5,324 bases of DNA, taken from M3 sp045133615. GTDB lineage: Bacteria; Bacteroidota; Bacteroidia; Bacteroidales; Muribaculaceae. A program made the translations under genes and the position numbers. The stretch is from the NCBI GenBank assembly GCA_045133615.1, contig JBGUUQ010000040.1, positions 1-5,324 of the forward strand. The letters are read 5' to 3'. Positions 1-5,129 of this stretch are shown here, one piece after another (within the stretch, counting starts at the first letter, position 1; each line of letters opens with the position of its first letter). The notes beneath the pieces were generated by a model, which worked only from the letters and a program-made list of their open reading frames with translations, did no database searches and was not told the origin of the DNA.

Positions 1-719
1 GGTTCGGGCATTGGTTCGGGTTCAGGCTCCGGCTCTATGGGAACTTCCTCGGGGACGGGTGCCGGCTCTGCTTTGATGGCTTCGGCATGGCAGACGATGA
101 CCATGCGGGCGTTGCGGTATGGGGGGAAGATGTCGCTGCAGAGTTGGCGCCAGGTGGTGCCGCCGGAGAGGCGTTTCAAGCGTTGTTCGCGACGGTCGGC
201 GTCGTGCTCGGTGGTGATGATGTTTAAGACGGCGCTCTTATCCTTTATCTCGGAACTGCGTATGGCGCGTTCGATGGAGTACCAGTCTTCGCCGAGGTTA
301 TCTACGCGTAGGCGGTCGGCGCTGACGCTGCTGTGGCTCAACAGATATTGCTCAAGGGCGGCGGCGCGTTCGCCGGCAAGGCGGCGGTTGGTCGCTTCGG
401 GACCGTCGGGGGAGGCGCTGCCTCCTACCCATACGTATGCCAATTGTACGCGCTCGTCGGACAGGATGGCGTCGATGGTGGAGGTTATATCTTCGAGTTG
501 TGAGTTGGATGCGATTTCGGTTTGGTAGATTTCGTAGGTGACCGGTACAAGGTCGGTGTTGGCATATACCAGTACGGAGTCCAATTTCGATTCCGGCAGG
601 AAGGTCACGTAGCGGGGATACCACTCGTAGGCCACCGACGGGACTTCATCGGATTGGGCAAGAATGGTGGATGCACAGATAATAAGCAATTGTATTGTGA
701 GGATTGCTCTTAGTATCAT
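1..719 (-). CDS. Exported OmpA-like domain protein with Pro/Glu-rich tail (5' part only)
   Basis: The frame is open from ATG at 719 down to the left edge (239 codons visible, no stop). Residues 1-21 look like a signal peptide (MILRAILTIQ, then a hydrophobic core ending LAQ), so the product is probably exported to the periplasm or outer membrane. Residues about 92-145 resemble an OmpA C-terminal peptidoglycan-binding domain: a beta strand, then GGSASPDGPEATN, then RRLAGERAAALEQYL, where the family normally has G-x-D-x-x-G-x-x-x-N followed by L-S-x-x-R-A. Residues 215-239 are a run of Pro-Glu pairs, a typical linker, so another domain probably follows outside the window; a DUF3575-type domain is one possibility, which is inference. 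The gene is much richer in G+C than the genes to its right (47 of 60 bases in 361-420). A good promoter lies 41 bp before the start. Role unknown; a cell-envelope or fimbria-associated structural role is plausible. Confidence 0.8.
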   Translation of the reverse strand, partial: MILRAILTIQLLIICASTILAQSDEVPSVAYEWYPRYVTFLPESKLDSVLVYANTDLVPVTYEIYQTEIASNSQLEDITSTIDAILSDERVQLAYVWVGGSASPDGPEATNRRLAGERAAALEQYLLSHSSVSADRLRVDNLGEDWYSIERAIRSSEIKDKSAVLNIITTEHDADRREQRLKRLSGGTTWRQLCSDIFPPYRNARMVIVCHAEAIKAEPAPVPEEVPIEPEPEPEPMPE

Positions 720-759
720 TCGGGTTGTTGTTAGATATCAGATTTACTGTTCTTATTTC

Positions 760-768
760 GCAAAGGTA
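760..768 (-). promoter_or_regulatory. Bacteroidota-type -7 promoter box for the OmpA-like gene
   Basis: Read on the minus strand this is TACCTTTGC, a full match to TAnnTTTGY. It would start transcription about 35 nt before the ATG at 719. No TTTG -33 box is visible at the expected 19-21 bp spacing; that place is taken by GGTAAA, the edge of a G9 tract. No Shine-Dalgarno sequence is seen in the leader, as is normal for this phylum. Confidence 0.7.
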
Positions 769-790
769 ACTTTTTTCTCCCTGAATTTTA

Positions 791-799
791 CCCCCCCCC
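791..799. repeat. Homopolymer tract C9 (G9 on the minus strand)
   Basis: Nine consecutive C lie in the divergent intergenic region, 22 bp upstream of the -7 box of the leftward gene, where its -33 element would fall. It is the longest G/C homopolymer in the window. Such tracts can change length by replication slippage; whether this one does cannot be seen from a single sequence. Confidence 0.9.
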
Positions 800-806
800 G
801 TTAATT

Positions 807-818
807 TGTGTTAACACA
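807..818. promoter_or_regulatory. Perfect 12-bp palindrome, candidate operator
   Basis: TGTGTTAACACA is its own reverse complement. It lies 7 bp beyond the C9 tract, upstream of the promoter of the leftward gene. Its size and symmetry fit a dimeric regulator site, but no regulator is identifiable from the window. Confidence 0.4.
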
Positions 819-882
819 CGAGGAATTAAGAGGACTGCCGGTTGATATAGCGAATGGAGGGAATGATTACGCTTAGAGTTTT

Positions 883-900
883 GAATTTTCCGGAAAATTC
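883..900. promoter_or_regulatory. Perfect 18-bp palindrome, candidate operator
   Basis: GAATTTTCCGGAAAATTC is a perfect inverted repeat without a spacer. It is centred about 87 bp before the recF start and about 172 bp before the start of the leftward gene. As RNA it could only fold as a 7-bp stem with a CCGG loop, and no U-run follows, so a DNA-level site is more likely than a terminator. The binding protein is unknown. Confidence 0.45.
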
Positions 901-942
901 TCGGTATCACAAAAACGATGATTTTATTTATCGGTCTTTTAG

Positions 943-975
943 CTTGATAAGTTGATGAAAAAGCAGTAATTTTGC
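943..975 (+). promoter_or_regulatory. Promoter of the recF operon, abutting the start codon
   Basis: The -7 box TAATTTTGC at 967-975 fully matches TAnnTTTGY. A -33 element TTG at 944-946 (context CTTG) lies 20 bp upstream, the usual Bacteroidota spacing. The recF ATG begins at 979, only 3 bp after the box, so the predicted first transcribed base is at or within a few bases of the start codon, leaving no room for a 5' leader. Confidence 0.65.
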
Positions 976-978
976 CAT

Positions 979-2073
979 ATGATTCTCGACAGATTGTCCA
1001 TACATAATTTTAAGAATATTACTCAAGCGCAGCTCGAATTTTCGCCGAAAATCAACTGTTTCTTGGGAAATAATGGTATGGGCAAAAGCAATCTGCTCGA
1101 TGCTATATATTATATGAGTTTCTGCAAGAGTTTTTCGGGCGTTACCGATCCGATGCTTATTCGTCGAGGGGAGGACTTCCTGATGGTGCAGGCTCATTAC
1201 TCTCGTCGCGGGACGGAGGAAGATCTTTCGCTCGGACTGTCAAAAGGGAAGCGAAAGACATTCAAGCGTTCAGGTAAGGAATATCAGCGGCTTAGCGCTC
1301 ATATCGGGGCGTTTCCGTTGGTAATGGTGTCGCCTCAGGATATCGACCTCATACGTGGCGACAGCGAAGGTCGTCGCCGATTTATGGATATGGTGATATC
1401 TCAAAGCGACAGCCGTTATCTTGACGAATTGATACGCTATAACCGATGCCTTGAACAGAGAAACAAGCTTTTACGCGACGGAGCTGTCGATCCGGCTCTT
1501 TACATGGCAGTGGAGATGATGATGGATGCTACCGCATCGTATATCCATACTGTCAGAAAGGCGTGGGTGGAGAAACTTACCGGAATATTTTCATCGTATT
1601 ATGCAGCTATTGCAGGCGATGGAGAGCGGGTGGGGTTGTCGTATCGCAGCGGAATGAACGAGGCATCGATGCAATCGATGCTTGATTCGGCACGCTTGCG
1701 CGACGAGATGATGCGACACACCACCGTGGGTCCGCATCGCGACGATATAGAGATGATGCTCGACGACATGCCGATGCGTCGCACAGGTTCGCAAGGGCAG
1801 TGCAAGACATATACCATTGCTTTGCGTCTTGCGCAATATGACTTTATTAAGGAGTCGTGCTCGATGAAGCCTCTGTTGTTGCTCGATGACATATTTGACA
1901 AACTTGACGCTACGCGTGTGGAGCGCATCATGGAGGTGGTGGGCCGGGATTTGTTCGGCCAGATATTCATCACCGATACCAACCGCGACCATTTGGACGA
2001 AATCATGTCGCGCACGTCGGGTGATTATCGCATGTGGCGTGTAGCCGACGGAGTATTTACCCCAAATCATTGA
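979..2073 (+). CDS. recF: DNA replication and repair protein RecF
   Basis: RecF is a cytosolic SMC/ABC-type ATPase that binds gapped DNA and, with RecO and RecR, helps load RecA on SSB-coated single strands. The 364 residues match the usual family length. Visible motifs: the typical N-terminus MILDRLSIHNFKNI; Walker A GNNGMGKS at 30-37; the conserved SPQDIDLIRG at 118-127 followed by RRR; the TVGPHRDD block at 249-256; an ABC signature GSQGQ at 270-274; and Walker B LLLLDDIFDKLD at 299-310. The start is fixed by alignment of the first beta strand with other RecF proteins; the next Met in this region (35) lies inside Walker A and is impossible. It is the first gene of a six-gene plus-strand cluster, and its stop is 2 bp before the DUF721 gene. 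The start codon almost touches its promoter box, suggesting a leaderless message. Confidence 0.97.
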   Translation: MILDRLSIHNFKNITQAQLEFSPKINCFLGNNGMGKSNLLDAIYYMSFCKSFSGVTDPMLIRRGEDFLMVQAHYSRRGTEEDLSLGLSKGKRKTFKRSGKEYQRLSAHIGAFPLVMVSPQDIDLIRGDSEGRRRFMDMVISQSDSRYLDELIRYNRCLEQRNKLLRDGAVDPALYMAVEMMMDATASYIHTVRKAWVEKLTGIFSSYYAAIAGDGERVGLSYRSGMNEASMQSMLDSARLRDEMMRHTTVGPHRDDIEMMLDDMPMRRTGSQGQCKTYTIALRLAQYDFIKESCSMKPLLLLDDIFDKLDATRVERIMEVVGRDLFGQIFITDTNRDHLDEIMSRTSGDYRMWRVADGVFTPNH

Positions 2074-2075
2074 CG

Positions 2076-2366
2076 ATGAAGCGCACAGAAGCCCAAAGCA
2101 TACAGCAGATTATCGAAACCGCTCTCAAGCAGAGCGATATGCGCGATGCCATTCAGGAGCAGCGGGTGTGTTATCTTTGGCCCGAAATCGTGGGACCGTC
2201 GATTAATCGCTATACGACCCGTCGTTTTGTCGAAGGGGGGCGGCTGCATGTGTATATATCATCGGGACCGCTGAAAAATGAGTTGTCGTTTCATCGTGCG
2301 CGTTTGTGTCAATCGCTCAACCAAGCCGTAGGCGAAGACGTTATATCCGAAATCGTAATTCACTGA
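2076..2366 (+). CDS. DUF721 (DciA-like) protein
   Basis: A 96-residue protein of the DUF721 family, whose studied members (DciA) help load or activate the replicative helicase DnaB in bacteria lacking DnaC or DnaI. The family pattern is clear: Trp35 in YLWPEIVGPSINRYT, then a G-rich turn (EGGRLHVYISSGPL, 53-66), an ELSFHRARL helix (69-77) and a C-terminal beta strand ISEIVIH. It is a short form containing little beyond the domain plus an N-terminal helix. ATG 2076 was chosen because it follows the recF stop by 2 bp, which suggests translational coupling; an earlier in-frame ATG at 2034 would only add residues encoded inside recF. A recF-DUF721 neighbour pair is also known in Actinobacteria, supporting a role in replication. 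The helicase-loading function is inferred from family only. Confidence 0.88.
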   Translation: MKRTEAQSIQQIIETALKQSDMRDAIQEQRVCYLWPEIVGPSINRYTTRRFVEGGRLHVYISSGPLKNELSFHRARLCQSLNQAVGEDVISEIVIH

Positions 2367-2371
2367 CCGCT

Positions 2372-2872
2372 ATGAAACTTCCCGATATACCCAAATCGAC
2401 TAATCCGAGAGTGCCGGAACCGGAATACCCGTTCCGACACGAAACTCCGGCGCAACTTCGTTTCAATGATTTCGATATGTTGGGGCATCTCAACAACAGC
2501 ATCTATGTCACTCTTCTCGACCTTGGCAAATCGCACTATTTTACCGATGTCATGCCGAGCCGAATCGACTGGAAGCGGGTGAATATAGTCGTGGTCAATA
2601 TCAATTGTGATTTTCTCGCTCCGACATATCTTTCAGAACCGATAGTGGTGCTGACTCAAGTGGTTTCGATTTCAGAGCGCAGTTTCAAAATGCAGCAACG
2701 TGTGGTCAATGCCAACACCGGAGAGGTGAAATGTATCGGCACGACGGTAATGGCCGGATTCGATCCTGCCACCACGCGAGGTATTCCTATCTCTCAAGAG
2801 TGGATTGATGCTTTGTGTGCTCATGAAGGTCGCGATTTGAGAGTGACTAATAATAATCAACCGAAAAAATAA
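2372..2872 (+). CDS. Hotdog-fold acyl-CoA thioesterase (4HBT family)
   Basis: A 166-residue protein with a single hotdog domain, expected to hydrolyse an acyl-CoA or acyl-carrier thioester in the cytosol; the substrate cannot be read from the sequence. The 4HBT motif is at residues 29-57: LRFNDFDMLGHLNNSIYVTL, with Asp35 where the family keeps its catalytic acid and the usual G-H-x-N-N signature. The following strands (71-82 and 90-130) match the sheet that packs on the long helix. A Pro-rich stretch of about 25 residues precedes the domain, and the last 15 residues are polar and Asn-rich. ATG 2372 lies 5 bp after the DUF721 stop; an earlier in-frame ATG at 2306 would lie inside DUF721 and is unlikely. 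Its link to the neighbouring genes is unclear. Confidence 0.88.
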   Translation: MKLPDIPKSTNPRVPEPEYPFRHETPAQLRFNDFDMLGHLNNSIYVTLLDLGKSHYFTDVMPSRIDWKRVNIVVVNINCDFLAPTYLSEPIVVLTQVVSISERSFKMQQRVVNANTGEVKCIGTTVMAGFDPATTRGIPISQEWIDALCAHEGRDLRVTNNNQPKK

Positions 2873-2883
2873 AAAATCAATAT
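2865..2883 (+). repeat. A-rich leader repeat, copy 1 (before the isomerase gene)
   Basis: The 19-mer AAAAATAAAAAATCAATAT occurs here and again, identically, at 4420-4438. This copy spans the thioesterase stop and ends 6 bp before the isomerase ATG. Bacteroidota often use A-rich upstream sequences instead of Shine-Dalgarno pairing, so it may be a translation-initiation enhancer. Confidence 0.6.
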
Positions 2884-2889
2884 AACGCT

Positions 2890-3492
2890 ATGACCATACA
2901 AGAATCAATGCGGGAAATTCTCGAAGCCGAGAGCCGCGCCATCAAAAACATCCCGGTGTCTGACCAATATGACAAGGCTGTAGAACTTATCATCGAGCAT
3001 GTACACCGTCGTCACGGAAAACTTGTCACTTCCGGAATGGGAAAAGCGGGGCAGATTGCTCTGAATATCGCCACTACATTTTCGTCGACCGGAACACCGT
3101 CGGTAAATCTTCATCCGAGTGAGGCGCAACACGGCGATCTTGGATTGTTGCAGCCCAACGATGTGATGCTTTTGATTTCCAATTCGGGCAAAACGCGCGA
3201 AATCATAGATCTCGTGCGACTTGCGCGTAATCTTTACGAACAACTGCCGCTAATCGTAATCACCGGCAATGCCGATAGCGAACTTGCTGCAATAGCCGAT
3301 GTGACGCTTCTTACGGGCGGTTCGCCTGAAGTGTGTCCTCTCGGACTTACTCCGACCACGTCTACTACGATGATGACTGTAATCGGCGATGTGCTTGTGG
3401 TAAATGTGATGCGTCTCACCGAATTTACGCGAAACGACTATGCCAAACGCCACCACGGCGGTTATCTCGGCGAACAATCTCGAAAGAAATAA
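2890..3492 (+). CDS. Single-domain D-arabinose-5-phosphate isomerase (KdsD/KpsF type, SIS domain)
   Basis: Predicted cytosolic aldo-keto isomerase turning D-ribulose 5-phosphate into D-arabinose 5-phosphate, the first committed precursor of Kdo for lipopolysaccharide. The 200 residues match the SIS half of E. coli KdsD: SGMGKAGQIA (48-57), TFSSTGTPS and HPSEAQHGDLG (63-85), ISNSGKTREI (96-105), PEVCPLGLTPTTSTT (146-160) and RHHGGYLG (187-194). The four catalytic residues known for KdsD appear at equivalent places: Lys52, Glu104, Glu147 and His188. The two C-terminal CBS domains of the roughly 320-residue enzymes are absent; the gene ends naturally, so this is not a truncation. A single-domain enzyme of this sort is known in Bacteroides fragilis. 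The start follows an A-rich leader, 17 bp after the thioesterase. The symbol is left blank because kdsD, kpsF and gutQ paralogues cannot be separated here. Confidence 0.88.
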   Translation: MTIQESMREILEAESRAIKNIPVSDQYDKAVELIIEHVHRRHGKLVTSGMGKAGQIALNIATTFSSTGTPSVNLHPSEAQHGDLGLLQPNDVMLLISNSGKTREIIDLVRLARNLYEQLPLIVITGNADSELAAIADVTLLTGGSPEVCPLGLTPTTSTTMMTVIGDVLVVNVMRLTEFTRNDYAKRHHGGYLGEQSRKK

Positions 3493-3507
3493 TCAGGCAA
3501 TTACTGC

Positions 3508-4407
3508 ATGAGAAAAATTATAGCATTAGGCAAGTGCGGACTCGACATTCTCATGGAGGGCAACACTCCGGTCGCGTCATTTCCCGGCGGACGCATTCTC
3601 AATGCTGCTGCATCGTTGGGCCGGCTCGGAATGGATGTCACTATGGTGGGTGAATGTGCCCGCGACAGCGTAGGCGATATTATTGTCTCGTTTCTCGAAG
3701 AGTGTGGAGTCAATACTCGTTCGATCGACCGATACACAGAGGGTGTGACTCCGGTCTCGCTGATATTCCGTTCGGAAGGTCGCCACACATCGACTGTCGC
3801 TTACGACCGCTATCCTGCCGAAGGTTTCGATGTGGTGTGGCCTCGTATAGATGCCGATGATATTGTGATATTCGGCTCGTACTTTGCTCTTGATTCGCGT
3901 ATTCGTCCTCGTCTGCTGGAAATTCTCAATTATGCGGCTGAGCGAAAAGCCATCATCATTTATGTGCCGGGATTTTCGCAGTCGGAAGTGCCTCGTATTA
4001 CCAAAGTGATGCCGGCAATTCTTGAGAATTTCGAACTCGCGGATTTGGTCGTTACACGCAGTCGTGATCTTAAAAACATTTACAACACCGAAGATTCGGC
4101 GGTGGCGTACAATCAGCATATAAGTTTTTACTGTCGCACGATGTTGAATTTGGATTTCGACGGGCGAAAAATGATACTGTATAACGGTGCGGAGACCGAT
4201 GAAATCGATGTTGCGCCGTCGACTAATTCTCTTGGATGGAATGCGGGCGCGATTGCCGGTGTGGCTGAAGCGATTATCAACCGACAGCTATTGCGAACTT
4301 CGCTTGAACGTCTCGACCGTCCCTCTCGTTGCGAAATTCTATCGAATGCGAAATCTCGTGCTGCCGAAGCAGCCGCTTCGCCTCGCAATATCATAATTTT
4401 GAAATAA
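3508..4407 (+). CDS. PfkB-family (ribokinase-like) protein with degenerate active site
   Basis: A 299-residue protein of PfkB length and fold. The N-terminal half is well kept: a first strand with GKCGLDIL (8-15), signature 1 as FPGGRILNAAASLGRLG (25-41), then VGECARDSVGD (47-57), GV and TPVSLIF (79-87). The C-terminal signature, normally D-T-x-G-A-G-D-x-F-x-x-G, reads NSLGWNAGAIAG at 240-251: Gly243 and Gly251 keep register, but the catalytic Asp is Ala246 and the anion-hole GAG is GWN. The NxxE metal-site motif is also not recognisable (VVTRSRDL, 181-188). It therefore probably binds a sugar or nucleotide but may not phosphorylate it; a changed mechanism is possible. It lies 15 bp after the isomerase gene, so its ligand may be a pentose phosphate, which is inference. 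The reading frame is intact with normal codon use, so it is not a pseudogene. Confidence 0.85.
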   Translation: MRKIIALGKCGLDILMEGNTPVASFPGGRILNAAASLGRLGMDVTMVGECARDSVGDIIVSFLEECGVNTRSIDRYTEGVTPVSLIFRSEGRHTSTVAYDRYPAEGFDVVWPRIDADDIVIFGSYFALDSRIRPRLLEILNYAAERKAIIIYVPGFSQSEVPRITKVMPAILENFELADLVVTRSRDLKNIYNTEDSAVAYNQHISFYCRTMLNLDFDGRKMILYNGAETDEIDVAPSTNSLGWNAGAIAGVAEAIINRQLLRTSLERLDRPSRCEILSNAKSRAAEAAASPRNIIILK

Positions 4408-4419
4408 TTACCGTACAAC

Positions 4420-4438
4420 AAAAATAAAAAATCAATAT
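4420..4438 (+). repeat. A-rich leader repeat, copy 2 (overlaps ribH start)
   Basis: An identical copy of the 19-mer at 2865-2883. Its last two bases are the first two of the ribH ATG at 4437. The surrounding sequences differ (CCG before copy 1, CAAC before copy 2), so the identity is confined to the leader. Confidence 0.6.
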
Positions 4439-4922
4439 GTCAACATCTCTTTCTCATAGCGCACCGACAGGTCCTCTTCCCAAAATAGAAAATATTCGCG
4501 TGGCTATTGTTGCCGCCGAATGGAACGGACATATCACAGGCGCACTCACTCAGGGTGCACTCGATCTATTTCGCCGCGAAGGCTTTTCGGATAGTGATAT
4601 AGACGTGTTTCATGTTCCCGGAGCTGTGGAATTGACATTTGCGGCGTCTCAACTTATTGAAACAGGCGATTACGATGCGATAATCGTGTTTGGATGCGTA
4701 ATACGCGGAGGTACACCTCATTTCGACTATGTATGCCAAAGTGTGACGCAAGGCATTACTGCTCTTAATGCAGATTGCGATATCCCCGTAATATTCGGCG
4801 TGCTTACCGTAGACTGCGAGCAAGATGCGATTGACCGTGCCGGTGGCTGTCTTGGCAACAAAGGAACGGAAGCAGCTGAAGCTGCTATAAAAATGCATGA
4901 TTTCGTTTGCAAGATTAAATAA
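4437..4922 (+). CDS. ribH: 6,7-dimethyl-8-ribityllumazine synthase
   Basis: RibH catalyses the penultimate step of riboflavin synthesis in the cytosol, condensing 5-amino-6-ribitylaminouracil with 3,4-dihydroxy-2-butanone 4-phosphate. The 161 residues fit the family. Motifs: AAEWNGHIT (26-34, aromatic and Asn of the pyrimidine pocket), HVPGAVELTFAA (59-70), GCVIRGGTPHFDYV (86-99) with the catalytic His95, PVIFGVLTVD (117-126), DRAGG with Arg134, and GNKGTEAAEAA (140-150). The first 15 or so residues are a variable extension. No riboswitch-like leader is possible, as only 29 bp separate it from the PfkB-like gene, so it is probably expressed from the recF promoter. No other riboflavin gene is in the window. 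Its 3' end contains the -33 box of the tRNA promoter. Confidence 0.97.
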   Translation: MSTSLSHSAPTGPLPKIENIRVAIVAAEWNGHITGALTQGALDLFRREGFSDSDIDVFHVPGAVELTFAASQLIETGDYDAIIVFGCVIRGGTPHFDYVCQSVTQGITALNADCDIPVIFGVLTVDCEQDAIDRAGGCLGNKGTEAAEAAIKMHDFVCKIK

Positions 4923-4938
4923 TTTTATCTACCTTTGC
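4906..4938 (+). promoter_or_regulatory. Promoter of the tRNA-Tyr/tRNA-Gly operon
   Basis: TTTG at 4906-4909, 20 bp, then TACCTTTGC at 4930-4938: an essentially consensus Bacteroidota housekeeping promoter. The -33 box lies in the last codons of ribH (Val157-Cys158). Transcription should begin near 4942-4946, leaving a short leader of about 15 nt before the mature tRNA-Tyr. Confidence 0.8.
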
Positions 4939-4958
4939 AACGCAATTTTGCAAGGCTT

Positions 4959-5041
4959 GGGCGAATACCAGAGTGGCCAAATGGGGCAGACTGTAAATCT
5001 GCTGGCTTATGCCTTCGGTGGTTCGAATCCATCTTCGCCCA
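4959..5041 (+). tRNA. tRNA-Tyr (anticodon GTA)
   Basis: 83 nt. Acceptor GGGCGAA pairs with TTCGCCC and the discriminator is A. The anticodon stem is GCAGA/TCTGC around loop CTGTAAA, anticodon at 4993-4995. The long variable arm (TGGCTTATGCCTTC) is the class II type expected for bacterial tRNA-Tyr. The T arm is GGTGG-TTCGAAT-CCATC, and the D loop has the normal GG at 4975-4976. The 3' CCA is not encoded. It is the first of two tRNAs, 8 bp before tRNA-Gly. Confidence 0.97.
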
Positions 5042-5049
5042 CATTATTT

Positions 5050-5122
5050 GCGGAAGTAGCTCAGTTGATAGAGCAATAGCCTTCCAAGCTATGGGTCGCG
5101 AGTTTGAGCCTCGTCTTCCGCT
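5050..5122 (+). tRNA. tRNA-Gly (anticodon TCC)
   Basis: 73 nt. Acceptor GCGGAAG pairs with CTTCCGC and the discriminator is T. D stem GCTC/GAGC, anticodon stem ATAGC/GCTAT around CTTCCAA (anticodon 5083-5085), T stem GCGAG/CTCGT. The 3' CCA is not encoded. Two normally invariant bases differ: the D loop reads AGTTGATA, so position 19 is A (5068) instead of G, and the T loop reads TTTGAGC, so position 56 is T (5105) instead of C. Together they would replace the G19-C56 tertiary pair with A19-U56. All stems are intact, so it is probably functional. Confidence 0.95.
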
Positions 5123-5129
5123 CTACCGA

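Noticed and set aside
37..528. A 163-residue plus-strand reading frame opposite the OmpA-like gene
   Set aside because: The minus strand there has a signal peptide, an OmpA-like domain and a matching promoter; the plus frame is Arg/Ser-rich with no recognisable motif and arises from high GC.
854..955. A 33-codon plus-strand reading frame in the intergenic region upstream of recF
   Set aside because: No promoter, no leader and no recognisable motif; it contains the 18-bp palindrome and stops just before the recF promoter, so chance is the better explanation.
1591..2070. Long minus-strand reading frames inside recF
   Set aside because: They lie antisense to conserved RecF motifs, have no promoter or leader and no family resemblance.
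2235..2240. G6 run in the DUF721 gene as a possible slippage site
   Set aside because: It is short, lies within an intact conserved domain, and nothing indicates frame variation.
2034..2366. Earlier ATG for the DUF721 gene inside recF
   Set aside because: The extra 14 residues are read from the recF 3' end in another frame and add nothing to the domain; ATG 2076 fits the operon spacing.
2306..2872. Earlier ATG for the thioesterase inside DUF721
   Set aside because: The extra residues are Arg-rich out-of-frame DUF721 sequence; ATG 2372 lies 5 bp after the DUF721 stop.
4932..4955. Inverted repeat after ribH as a terminator
   Set aside because: It has only a bulged 8-bp stem, is followed by CTTGGGC rather than a U-run, and overlaps the tRNA promoter.
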